Below are positions 8,573-16,896 of a stretch of 64,000 nucleotides of DNA, in pieces. Every line of letters begins with the position of its first letter. The first letter of the stretch is position 1. Below the pieces are notes generated by a model. The model had not been told where the DNA came from and did not search any database. It was given only the letters and a program-made list of their open reading frames with translations. This stretch comes from Salinisphaera sp040361255 (GTDB taxonomy: Bacteria; Pseudomonadota; Gammaproteobacteria; Nevskiales; Salinisphaeraceae). The DNA is taken from contig NZ_APNG01000001.1 of the NCBI RefSeq assembly GCF_040361255.1, positions 186,001 to 250,000 on the forward strand, read 5' to 3'. The position numbers and the translations under genes were made by a program.

Positions 8573-10204
8573 TCATTCGATACGTTCCTCGATCGGTAAC
8601 AGCGCCTTGACGCCGTCGAGCGTGTCAGCGTCTTCAATCCGCTTGTCGTGTCGCCAGCGCGCGATACGCGGAAAGCGTACGGCAATGCCGGACTTGTGGC
8701 GGTTGGACGCCTGGATCCCTTCAAAGTGCAATTCGAACACATGCGTCGGCTCGACCGAGCGCACCGGGCCGAAGCGCTCGCGCGTATTGCGACGAATCCA
8801 GTGGTCGACCTGGCCGATCTCTTCGTCGGTCAGTCCCGAATAGGCCTTGGCAAATGGCACCAGATTGTCGCCGTCCCAGACCGCGAAGGTGTAGTCGGTG
8901 AGCAGGTTCGAACGCCGGCCGCTGCCCGGCTGGGCATAGAGCAACACGGCATCGATCGAATAGGGGTCGACCTTCCATTTCCACCAGTCGCCGCGGGTAC
9001 GCCCGACCCGATACGGCGAGCGCGCGCGCTTGAGCACGAAGCCTTCGGTGGCGAATTCGCGGCTGCGCTCGCGCAGGGCGGCCAGTTCGTCCCAGCCGGT
9101 GGATTCCACGTTCACCGATACCGCGATGCGCGTATCCGACTCGAGCCCGCCGACCAACGCTTCCAGCTTCGCGCGGCGATCCTCGATGGGCGACTCGCGA
9201 ACATCGCTGCCATCGTATTCCATCAGGTCGTAGGCCAGAAAACGTACCGGGTGCTTGGCCTGCATGTTCGCCGACGGCTTGAGCCGGCCGATACGCCGCT
9301 GCAGGCGCGCGAACGGCAGCGGCCGCGGCTCGCCCTCGGCCCAGGCCAGAATCTCGCCGTCGAGCACGCAGCCGTCGGGCAGATCGGCCGCCGCGGCCTC
9401 CAGCTCGGGGAAACGCCCTTCCATCAGGTCTTCGCCGCGCGACCAGACATGACACTGGCCCTGGCGGCGAATGAGCTGGGCCCGAATGCCGTCCCATTTC
9501 CATTCCGCATGCCAGTCGCTACGGGCGCCCAGATCCGCCATCGCCGCGATCGGCGCCTGCTCGATCGGCGAGGCGAGAAAGAACGGATAGGGCTGGGCGG
9601 CGTCCTCGCCGCGATCTTCCGGGTCGATAAGGCGTTCGAAGAACTGCGGCGTGGGCCGCCAACGGCCCATCAGCCGATGGGCGATCCGGGCAGGTTCGAT
9701 ATCGGCTGTCTCGGCCAGCGCCCGGGTAACCAGCCGGCGCGATACGCCCACGCGAAACGCGCCGGTGAGCAGCTTGTTGAGAGTAAAGCGGGCATCGGTG
9801 GGCAGTTCCCGCCAGAAGCCGACGATGCGCGCCTTGCGGGCCTCGTCGTCCATATCCCGCAGCGGCAGGATGCGCTGCTCCACCCAGTCGTGCAGGGCGA
9901 TCTCCAGGCCGGTATCGCCGGTTTCGATTTCATCGAGCAACAGGGTGACGGTTTCGGCCAGATCGCCGACCGCCGAATAGCTTTCCTCGACCAGCCACAG
10001 GGGCATGTCGATCGCCTCGGCGGTCCATTCGCGCAGTCGTGCCGAGGGGATGAGCCGCTTGATGCGGCGCCCACACAGAAACGATACCGCCCAGGCCGCA
10101 TCCGCGGGCGGCGCGGCTGCGAAATAGTCGCGCATGGCCGCGACCTTGTCGTTGGTGGCCGTGCTGGCGTCCAGACGCGTGTAGAGCGCGGTAAAACGAC
10201 GCAC
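8573..10204 (-). CDS. ATP-dependent DNA ligase (damage-response type)
   Basis: A 543-residue ATP-dependent DNA ligase. The adenylated lysine is K236 in EWKWDGIRAQ (motif I). Downstream are CVLDGEILAW (motif III), EGFVLKRARSPY (motif IV) and WWKWKVDP (motif V), followed by the OB-fold domain. The N-terminal helical DNA-binding domain (residues 1-190) and overall length match the 'cisplatin damage response' bacterial ligase family. The GTG at 10204 gives the family-typical opening VRRFTALYTRLD; the frame is open to 10267 but homologues do not extend that far. It is the first gene of a run with the membrane protein and helicase. The usual exonuclease gene is not found upstream. Confidence 0.92.
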   Translation of the reverse strand: MRRFTALYTRLDASTATNDKVAAMRDYFAAAPPADAAWAVSFLCGRRIKRLIPSARLREWTAEAIDMPLWLVEESYSAVGDLAETVTLLLDEIETGDTGLEIALHDWVEQRILPLRDMDDEARKARIVGFWRELPTDARFTLNKLLTGAFRVGVSRRLVTRALAETADIEPARIAHRLMGRWRPTPQFFERLIDPEDRGEDAAQPYPFFLASPIEQAPIAAMADLGARSDWHAEWKWDGIRAQLIRRQGQCHVWSRGEDLMEGRFPELEAAAADLPDGCVLDGEILAWAEGEPRPLPFARLQRRIGRLKPSANMQAKHPVRFLAYDLMEYDGSDVRESPIEDRRAKLEALVGGLESDTRIAVSVNVESTGWDELAALRERSREFATEGFVLKRARSPYRVGRTRGDWWKWKVDPYSIDAVLLYAQPGSGRRSNLLTDYTFAVWDGDNLVPFAKAYSGLTDEEIGQVDHWIRRNTRERFGPVRSVEPTHVFELHFEGIQASNRHKSGIAVRFPRIARWRHDKRIEDADTLDGVKALLPIEERIE

Positions 10205-10438
10205 GGCTAGCGCCCATCCATGGCAAGTGACGGCACGACGATGGTGCGATTTCGACGTTGCGTACAACCTGTCATCGGCGGGTCATCGTTGCGGGAACAG
10301 CGTCTTTGCTGTCGCATCAAGGACCTGGCGAACAGCGGTTGTAGCCTGGCGTGCGGGTTGCATAACGTAGTCATTCCATTTGAAAAGCTTGCGGCGAGAC
10401 GTCGGATACCGGCGACACCGTGACGGGGACTTTCGTGT
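10205..10438. promoter_or_regulatory. divergent spacer between ligase and betaine genes
   Basis: A 234-bp non-coding gap separating the ligase start from the betaine methyltransferase start. It should hold promoters for both directions. A possible plus-strand sigma-70 pair is TTGTAG near 10338 and CATAAC near 10360, which is weak. I see no clear operator or known osmoregulatory element. Confidence 0.35.
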
Positions 10439-11281
10439 ATGAAAGAAGCAACCCAGCACAATCCGATATTCCAGCGTACCCAGGACTTCGGCGCTGCGCC
10501 GACCGATGTGCGCGAAACCGACCACTATCAATACGAATACGTCCACGACTTCGTGGAACGCTGGGACGATCTCATCGACTGGGACGGGCGCGCCGCCAGC
10601 GAAGGCAATTTCTTCATCGACGTACTCAAGCGTTACGGCTGCCAGTCTGTCATCGATGCGGCCACCGGCACCGGTTTTCATTCCGTACAACTACTCAAGG
10701 CCGGTTTCGAGGTCGCCAGTATCGACGGGAGCCCGCAGATGCTGGCCAAGGCCTTCGAGAACGCCCGCCAACGCGGCATGATCCTGTCCACCGTGCACAG
10801 CGACTGGCGCTGGCTGTCGCGGGACGTGGTGGGCCGTTACGACGCCATCATCTGCCTGGGTAACTCCTTCACCCATATCTTTTCCGAGCACGACCGCCGG
10901 CGCACGCTCGCCGAGTTCTACGCCATGCTCAAGCATGACGGCATTCTCATCCTCGATCAGCGCAATTACGACGCCCTGCTCGACGGCAAGGCCGTACCCG
11001 GCCACAAGTACTACTACTGCGGCGCCAATGTCTCGGCCGCGCCCGAGCATGTCGACGACGGCCTCGCCCGGTTTCGCTATACCTTCCCGGGCGACGAGAT
11101 CTATCACCTCAACATGTTCCCGTTGCGCAAGGCCTATGTGCACGAACTGATGCACCAGGTGGGCTTTCAGTCGGTGACCACCTACGGCGATTTTCAGAGC
11201 AGCTACCGGGAAAGCGACCCGGACTTCTTCATCCACGTCGCCGAAAAATCCTATCGCGAAGCCGAAGCGGACCAATCGTAA
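10439..11281 (+). CDS. gsmt: glycine/sarcosine N-methyltransferase
   Basis: A 280-residue SAM-dependent methyltransferase. The SAM-binding motif I is VIDAATGTGFHS (about residues 70-82), with SIDGSPQML as the acidic-loop region. The N-terminal DHYQYEYVHDFVERWDDLIDW and C-terminal YGDFQSSYRESDPDFFIHVAEK are typical of the halophile GSMT family (Ectothiorhodospira/Halorhodospira type). It methylates glycine to sarcosine and then dimethylglycine. Nine bp separate it from the second methyltransferase, so together they should convert glycine to betaine with three SAM. The cytoplasmic product is a compatible solute. Confidence 0.93.
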   Translation: MKEATQHNPIFQRTQDFGAAPTDVRETDHYQYEYVHDFVERWDDLIDWDGRAASEGNFFIDVLKRYGCQSVIDAATGTGFHSVQLLKAGFEVASIDGSPQMLAKAFENARQRGMILSTVHSDWRWLSRDVVGRYDAIICLGNSFTHIFSEHDRRRTLAEFYAMLKHDGILILDQRNYDALLDGKAVPGHKYYYCGANVSAAPEHVDDGLARFRYTFPGDEIYHLNMFPLRKAYVHELMHQVGFQSVTTYGDFQSSYRESDPDFFIHVAEKSYREAEADQS

Positions 11282-11290
11282 GGAGCGAAC

Positions 11291-12127
11291 ATGACACAGT
11301 ATTCCCAGGCCGTACGCACGGCCCAGGCCTACTACAACAGCGACGACGCCGAGAACTTCTACTCGCGCCTGTGGGGCGGCGAGGATATCCATATCGGCCT
11401 GTATGAATCCGCCACCGAGGCGGTGGTCGATGCCAGCCATCGTACCGTCGAGCGCATGTGCGCCGCACTCGGGCCCGCTCTTGACGGCGCGAGCGTGCTG
11501 GATATCGGTGGCGGTTACGGTGGCTCCGCACGCCATGTCGCCGCACGCCACAACGCCACCGTGGTGTCGCTGAATCTGTCGGAAGTGCAGAACGAGCGCG
11601 CACGTCGCAAGAACGCCGAACGCGGGCTGGACGACCGCGTGCGCGTCGTCGACGGCGACTTCGAAAACATCCCCTTCGACGACGGCTATTTCGATATCGT
11701 CTGGTCGCAGGATGCCATGCTGCATTCCGGCAATCGCGAACGCGTGCTCGACGAAGTCGCCCGTGTGCTCGCACCCGGCGGCACGTTCATCTTCACCGAT
11801 CCCATGCAGGCCGATGACTGTCCCGACGGGGTGCTGCAGCCGGTGCTCGATCGCATCCAGCTCGATACCATGGGCTCGCCCGGTTTCTATACCCGCGCAC
11901 TTGAACGCCGCGGCTTCACCCGCCGCGCATTCGAAGACCATACCCGCCAGATACCGCGACACTACGGCGGGATTCACGACACCCTTGTCGAGCGCGAAGA
12001 CGAGCTGCGCGATTCGGCGATCTCGACTGCCTATATCGACAACATGAAAAAAGGCCTGCAGCACTGGGTGGATGCCGGCAATGCCGGCCATCTGGCCTGG
12101 GGCATCATGATTTTCGACAAGCGCTGA
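11291..12127 (+). CDS. sdmt: sarcosine/dimethylglycine N-methyltransferase
   Basis: A 278-residue SAM-dependent methyltransferase that carries out the later steps of betaine synthesis (sarcosine to dimethylglycine to glycine betaine). The SAM motif is VLDIGGGYGGSARH (about residues 69-83). The N-terminus AYYNSDDAENFYSRLWGGEDIHIGLY is highly characteristic of SDMT. A strong Shine-Dalgarno AAGGAG lies 5 nt before the ATG. Co-transcription with gsmt is very likely given the 9-bp gap. No choline oxidation or betaine transport gene is adjacent, so this looks like de novo synthesis from glycine. Confidence 0.93.
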   Translation: MTQYSQAVRTAQAYYNSDDAENFYSRLWGGEDIHIGLYESATEAVVDASHRTVERMCAALGPALDGASVLDIGGGYGGSARHVAARHNATVVSLNLSEVQNERARRKNAERGLDDRVRVVDGDFENIPFDDGYFDIVWSQDAMLHSGNRERVLDEVARVLAPGGTFIFTDPMQADDCPDGVLQPVLDRIQLDTMGSPGFYTRALERRGFTRRAFEDHTRQIPRHYGGIHDTLVEREDELRDSAISTAYIDNMKKGLQHWVDAGNAGHLAWGIMIFDKR

Positions 12128-12162
12128 ATCGGCCCCAGGGTGATTGTTGGTGTGTGAAACGC

Positions 12163-12260
12163 AGTTGGCAGAACTCAAGCAAGCAAGGTTTCCGCGAATG
12201 AACGCGAAGACACGCGAATAAGGCGAAAGACCGATCGCTCGAAGCCCAGATGGTCTGGGC
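12163..12260 (+). repeat. dispersed module B repeat with conserved flanks
   Basis: Three 7-bp units (CGCGAAT, CGCGAAG, CGCGAAT) start at 12193, 12203 and 12213, an exact 10-bp period, and are followed by AAGGCGAAAGACC. The flanks (left GTTGGCAGAACTCAAGCAAG, right GCTCGAAG..CCAGATGGTC) match, with substitutions, the inverted copy at 50430-50520. The shared unit is therefore about 90 bp. It sits in the 281-bp gap after the betaine genes, where I see no gene. Confidence 0.8.
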
Positions 12261-12408
12261 ACGCCGCACGGTGAATTCTGTAAATAATCGCGTACGGGCT
12301 TGATTCAGGCGCGTTCATCGTCAGCTTTGGTTGCATGAGACAACGGCCGGGCAGGCTGGCCCGGCCGGGGTCGCTCGGTTTTAACGCCCAATAACAGGAA
12401 CCGCAGGC

Positions 12409-13173
12409 ATGCAACGCTTCAAGGACAAGATCGCTCTGATCACCGGCGCCGGCTCCGGCATGGGGGCGGCCACCGCTAAACGCCTCGTCGACGAAGGCGC
12501 GACCGTCGTGCTCGTCGGCCGCACAAAAGACAAGCTCGACAAGGTCGCCAAGGATCTGCCCGCCGATCGAGTTCACGTACGCCCGGCCGACGTGGCCGAC
12601 GCCGACGCGGTGAACGCGCTCGTCGACGACGTCATCGCGACCTGCGGGCGGCTCGATATTCTGGTCAACAATGCTGGCGTGGCCACCCAGAGCCGGATTA
12701 CCGATACCGACGACGACACCTGGCGCAAGATCATGTCGATCAACGTCGACGGCGTCTTCCACTGCTGCCGCGCCGCCATGCCGCATCTGATCGAAAGCCG
12801 CGGCAATATCGTCAACACCTCGTCGGTGTCCGGCCTCGGCGGCGACTGGGCGATGAGCGTCTACAACGCCAGCAAGGGCGCGGTGAGCAACTTCACCCGG
12901 GCGCTGGCATTGGATCATGGCGGCGACGGGGTACGCGTGAACGCGGTCTGCCCGAGCCTGACCCGTACCGACATGGCCAGCGGCGTGTTCGAAAAGGACG
13001 ACCTGCTCGACAAGTTCGCCGAGCGCATGCCGCTGGGGGCGGGCGCTGCGCCCGAAGACATCGCCGCGGCCATCGCCTTTCTGGCCAGCGACGACGCCCG
13101 CTTCATCAGCGGCGTGAACCTGCCGGTCGACGGCGGGCTGATGGCCTCCAACGGTCAGCCGCCCCAGGTCTGA
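12409..13173 (+). CDS. SDR family oxidoreductase
   Basis: A 254-residue classical short-chain dehydrogenase/reductase. The cofactor-binding TGAGSGMG (residues 12-19), the NNAG motif, the catalytic Ser in NTSSVSG and Tyr/Lys in YNASKG are all present, as is the C-terminal VDGG. An Arg at position 37-38 (VGRTKDK) suggests an NADP(H) preference. The substrate cannot be inferred. It appears monocistronic, with repeat-bearing DNA upstream and a strong terminator downstream at 13228. Confidence 0.9.
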   Translation: MQRFKDKIALITGAGSGMGAATAKRLVDEGATVVLVGRTKDKLDKVAKDLPADRVHVRPADVADADAVNALVDDVIATCGRLDILVNNAGVATQSRITDTDDDTWRKIMSINVDGVFHCCRAAMPHLIESRGNIVNTSSVSGLGGDWAMSVYNASKGAVSNFTRALALDHGGDGVRVNAVCPSLTRTDMASGVFEKDDLLDKFAERMPLGAGAAPEDIAAAIAFLASDDARFISGVNLPVDGGLMASNGQPPQV

Positions 13174-13227
13174 TACGCGCCGTGCAAACCGATCCGCCCG
13201 TGGCCACACGCGTCATCGGCGGTTACG

Positions 13228-13267
13228 CAGGCGATCGCGCCGCTACGGCCGATCGCCTGTTTTTTTG
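13228..13267 (+). terminator. Rho-independent terminator after the SDR gene
   Basis: A perfect 10-bp stem CAGGCGATCG/CGATCGCCTG (13228-13237 with 13250-13259), with additional GCCG/CGGC pairing in the loop, followed by a run of seven T residues. It ends SDR transcription before the AI-2E transporter gene. Confidence 0.85.
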
Positions 13268-13277
13268 CACAAATCAT

Positions 13278-13297
13278 ACGAAAACATCGATTTTCGT
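13278..13297. promoter_or_regulatory. palindromic site upstream of AI-2E transporter
   Basis: ACGAAAA and TTTTCGT arms (7 bp each) around a 6-bp centre CATCGA form a 20-bp palindrome about 100 bp before the transporter start. It lacks a T-tract, so an operator is more likely than a terminator. No cognate regulator is evident. Confidence 0.35.
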
Positions 13298-13394
13298 GGT
13301 TAGCTAGCAAAAAGACGCTGCCCCTCGGGGTTGCCCGCTACTATTCGCTGGCCGCTCGCGGCGGGCGCTGCGCTCCATCTCCACCGAGTCCTGA

Positions 13395-14534
13395 ATGGCT
13401 GAACCTGACACCCAATCCAGCGACAGCCAGCATTCGGTCGCGCTGGGCGCGAGTCCGCTGGTTAAGTGGATGCTCGTCGCATTGTTTCTCTATGCGTCCG
13501 TCTTCGTGCTGAGCCAGGCCCGCAGCTTTTTCGTACCCATCGTGCTGGCCTTTCTGCTGTCCATGGTATTCGCGCCGATTCGGCGCGTATTCGACCGGCG
13601 ACGGGTGCCCGCAGCGCTGTCGTCGCTGGTGATCGTGAGCGTATTGCTGGTGAGTTTTCTGTTCGCGGTGGCCGCACTGGCCGTGCCGGCGACTGGCTGG
13701 ATCGAGAACGCCCCGCGTATCGAACAACGCATCGAACAACAGCTGGCCGATATCGCCGGCCCCTTCAGCGCCATCTTCGAGGCCAACGAAAAGCTGCAGT
13801 CCATGACCCGCAGCGACACGCCGGACGTTCAAACGGTGGAAATCGAAGGTGAAAGCGCAGCAACCCAGGCCGCGCTGCTCGCCCCCAACGTAATCGCCCA
13901 GTTCGTGTTCACGATGGTGCTGCTGCTGTTTCTGCTCGCCTCGGGCGACATGTTCTACGAAAAGCTCGTACACGTGATGCCGAGCTTTCGCGACAAACGC
14001 CGGGCCGCCCAGATCGCCCACGATATCGAGCGCAAGCTCTCGCGCTATCTGTTGACCATCACCACGATCAACGCCGGTCTGGGCGTCGCGGTCGCGCTGA
14101 CGATGTGGGCATTCGGCATGCCCTATCCGGCCGTGTTCGGGGTGATCGCCTTCCTGTTCAACTTCATCCCGTATCTCGGCGCGCTTGGCGGGATTGCGAT
14201 CGCGGCGATGATTGCGCTCATCACCTTCGACTGGGTGGGCTGGGCACTGATCGTTCCGGGCGTCTATTTCGCGCTCACCACGCTCGAGGGCCAGATTGTC
14301 ACGCCCTATTTCGTGGGCCGCAGCCTGCGTCTGAATACGGTCATCGTATTCATCACGGTCACGTTCTGGGCCTGGCTGTGGTCGGCGGTGGGCATGATCG
14401 TGGCACTACCGCTGCTGGTTACTATCAAGACCCTGTGCGAGCACATCGAAGCGTTGCACAATCTCGGTGATTTCCTGTCCGAACGCCATGCGGAACTCGA
14501 CGACGTTCGACAGGCGCCGCCACCAGAGCACTGA
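13395..14534 (+). CDS. AI-2E family transporter (PerM-like)
   Basis: A 379-residue polytopic inner-membrane protein of the AI-2E/UPF0118 family, with about eight hydrophobic segments. Two lie at the N-terminus (about 30-80), then a soluble loop with charged residues (about 100-165), then the C-terminal bundle with the conserved NFIPYLGALGG and GQIVTPYFVGRSLRLN motifs that define the family. Members export autoinducer-2, act as Na+/H+ antiporters in halophiles, or have unknown substrates. The C-terminal 30 residues are hydrophilic. It is convergent with lipA. Confidence 0.88.
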   Translation: MAEPDTQSSDSQHSVALGASPLVKWMLVALFLYASVFVLSQARSFFVPIVLAFLLSMVFAPIRRVFDRRRVPAALSSLVIVSVLLVSFLFAVAALAVPATGWIENAPRIEQRIEQQLADIAGPFSAIFEANEKLQSMTRSDTPDVQTVEIEGESAATQAALLAPNVIAQFVFTMVLLLFLLASGDMFYEKLVHVMPSFRDKRRAAQIAHDIERKLSRYLLTITTINAGLGVAVALTMWAFGMPYPAVFGVIAFLFNFIPYLGALGGIAIAAMIALITFDWVGWALIVPGVYFALTTLEGQIVTPYFVGRSLRLNTVIVFITVTFWAWLWSAVGMIVALPLLVTIKTLCEHIEALHNLGDFLSERHAELDDVRQAPPPEH

Positions 14535-14582
14535 CGCGCCGGCCGACCCGGCCCGCACTGGCTGACGGCGCCCCGGCTATCG

Positions 14583-15578
14583 CTACGCCGTCTGGTCGAG
14601 CCCGGCGTTGTTCTTGTCGAACACCCGATCGGCGCGATAGGAGCTGCGTACCAGCGGCCCGGAGACGACTTCCAGGAAACCGCGCGCCAGGCCCCACTGC
14701 CGATACTTGGCGAAATCCGCCGGCGGCACATAGCGCTCGACCGGCAGATGGTTCACGGTCGGGCGCAGATACTGGCCGAAGGTGACGATATCGACACCAA
14801 TCGCGGCCAGATCGTCCAGGGTCTGTGCAATTTCGTCTTCGGTCTCACCCAGGCCCAGCATGACGCTGGTCTTGGTCAGCACATTCGGGTTGTGCTTCTT
14901 GGCGTGTTCGAGCACATCCAGCGTCTGGCGATAACCGGCCCGCGCATCGCGTACGACATGGGTGAGGCGTTCGACCGTTTCCACGTTCTGGGCGAACACT
15001 TCAAGCCCGGAATCCACCACCTTGTCGACATGTTCGGCCACGCCGCGGAAATCCGGCGCCAGCGCTTCCACGCGTACGTTGGGCGTGCGTGCCTTGATCG
15101 CCTTCACGCAGTCGGCATAGTGCTGGGCGCCGCCGTCGGGCAGATCGTCGCGATCCACCGAGGTGAGCACGATATAGTTCAGGCCCATGATCTCGACCGA
15201 ATCCGCGCAGTGCTCGGGTTCCTGCGCATCCAGCCAGCCGCGCGGGTTGCCGGTATCCACCGCGCAGAAGCGACAGGCGCGGGTACAGGTATCGCCCATG
15301 ATCATGATGGTCGCGGTGCCGTGGCTCCAGCACTCGCCGATGTTCGGGCACATCGATTCTTCACAGACCGTGGCCAGCTTGTGCTCGCGCACGTTCTTCT
15401 TGACCGCCTGATAGGTGTCGCCCGTGGGCAGACGCGCGCGCAGCCAGTCCGGCTTGCGCCCGATCGGCACGGCCGCGGCGTTCTTGTTCGCCTTCATGCC
15501 GTTCTTGATCGCCCGCGTGCCATTGGGCTTTTGCACCTTGGTGCCTGTTACTACGGGAATGCCTTTGAAATCGCTCAT
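14583..15578 (-). CDS. lipA: lipoyl synthase
   Basis: A 331-residue radical SAM enzyme that inserts two sulfurs into protein-bound octanoyl groups. Both iron-sulfur clusters can be traced: the auxiliary cluster Cys motif CEESMCPNIGEC and the radical SAM CxxxCxxC in CTRACRFC. The C-terminal RSSY serine motif required for the auxiliary cluster is in LVRSSYRAD. The start at 15578 gives MSDFKGIPVV; the frame is open far upstream but GC-rich and without family similarity. The N-terminal 45 residues are Lys/Asn-rich and poorly conserved. No lipB is adjacent. Confidence 0.95.
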   Translation of the reverse strand: MSDFKGIPVVTGTKVQKPNGTRAIKNGMKANKNAAAVPIGRKPDWLRARLPTGDTYQAVKKNVREHKLATVCEESMCPNIGECWSHGTATIMIMGDTCTRACRFCAVDTGNPRGWLDAQEPEHCADSVEIMGLNYIVLTSVDRDDLPDGGAQHYADCVKAIKARTPNVRVEALAPDFRGVAEHVDKVVDSGLEVFAQNVETVERLTHVVRDARAGYRQTLDVLEHAKKHNPNVLTKTSVMLGLGETEDEIAQTLDDLAAIGVDIVTFGQYLRPTVNHLPVERYVPPADFAKYRQWGLARGFLEVVSGPLVRSSYRADRVFDKNNAGLDQTA

Positions 15579-15831
15579 GCCGTCGTCGACCGTCGTTCGT
15601 ACTGTGTCGTTGACCGGCCCCGATGATAACACCGCGCCCGGGCGCGCCGCGGTTGCGGCACTCAACCTCACACGGCGGGCGCCGATAACCGTTGCAAGAG
15701 CGCCGCACGATACGAGCGGCTGCATTCGCATATCGGTCAGCCGACGTACAGCCACCACGCTGCTATGATCGCGCCGCCGCACGCCTGGATACCGGGCGCG
15801 GCGATCTTCTACGTGTCTGCAAGCGAGTCCC

Positions 15832-16896
15832 GTGGCCAGCCAAACCGTTGCCAGCGACAGTCCCGACGCCAGTCCGGTCGAACAGTATTTCACCCGGCTG
15901 CTCAACAGCCGCGCGGGCCGTATCGCCTATCGCTACCGTCGGCTGTTGCCGGTGGCCTCCTTCGCCATGGGCGCGGGCAGTTTCTTTCTGGTCGAACGCC
16001 AGGCCGCGCTGGCGCAATGGGTCACCGCGCTCATGCTGCTCGGCTGGCTGGCGCTGTTGTTCGAAGGGCTGCTGTGTCGCCTGCTCGCCCGTTATTTCGG
16101 CGAACGTATTCCGCAGGCGGCCGTGCGTTTTGCGGCCCAGTGCCTGCACCAGGAAACCCTGTTCTTCGTCCTGCCGTTCTTTCTGGCCACGACTACCTGG
16201 CTGAGCGGCCAGGCGCTGTTCACCGGCCTGTTGATCGTCGCCGCCGCCGCGTCGACGATCGATCCGATCTACTTACACGGCATCGCCGAGCGCCGCTGGC
16301 TGTTTCTGGGTTTCCACGGTTTCACCCTGTTCGTCGCCCTGCTGACTGCCGGCCCCATCATGCTGTCGCTGACCACTGGCGAAAGCGTGGCCATCGCTTC
16401 GGTGGCCATGGGCGTATGCGCTTTGCCCAGCTTCAATGACGCCTTGCAGGCACGCCAGTGGTGGCGCTGGCTGCTGCTGGCCGCGCTCTCCGTGGCCCTC
16501 GGCGGCCTCGCCTGGTTCGGGCGTTTCTGGATTCCGCCAGCCACCCTGCGCGCCACCGATATGGCCATCACCCTGCAAGTGGATGTCGATAACCGCCAGC
16601 CCGGCCACGATCGCGCGAACTTCTCGGCAGACGAACTCGCCGCGGACGGGCTGTATGCCTTTACCGCCATCGCCGCGCCACGCGGACTGCAACAACAGGT
16701 GCTGCATGTCTGGTCGCACGACGGCAAGGTCGTCGACCGAATCCCGCTCGAGATTACCGGTGGCGGCCCGGAAAACGGTTATCGCGCGTGGAGCCATAAG
16801 CTCGCCCTCGGCGACGACCCGAGCGGCCACTGGCGGGTGACGGTCATCACCGACGATGGTCAGATGATTGGTGCACGGCGGTTTACGGTGAAGTGA
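15832..16896 (+). CDS. membrane protein with C-terminal DUF2914-like domain
   Basis: A 354-residue protein from a GTG start. About seven hydrophobic segments span residues 40-240. A beta-rich C-terminal domain (about 255-354) ends with GHWRVTVITDDGQMIGARRFTV, which resembles DUF2914, an extracytoplasmic domain of unknown function usually attached to membrane bundles. A DUF5924-type N-terminal region is possible. No catalytic residues are recognised. It is divergent from lipA, with a 253-bp spacer in which I see no gene. Confidence 0.68.
   Translation: MASQTVASDSPDASPVEQYFTRLLNSRAGRIAYRYRRLLPVASFAMGAGSFFLVERQAALAQWVTALMLLGWLALLFEGLLCRLLARYFGERIPQAAVRFAAQCLHQETLFFVLPFFLATTTWLSGQALFTGLLIVAAAASTIDPIYLHGIAERRWLFLGFHGFTLFVALLTAGPIMLSLTTGESVAIASVAMGVCALPSFNDALQARQWWRWLLLAALSVALGGLAWFGRFWIPPATLRATDMAITLQVDVDNRQPGHDRANFSADELAADGLYAFTAIAAPRGLQQQVLHVWSHDGKVVDRIPLEITGGGPENGYRAWSHKLALGDDPSGHWRVTVITDDGQMIGARRFTVK

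Noticed and set aside
10691..12262. Long minus-strand open frame over the betaine genes (and many similar antisense frames)
   Set aside because: GC-rich coding DNA leaves long open frames on the opposite strand. The plus-strand products have strong family signatures, and the antisense frame has none.
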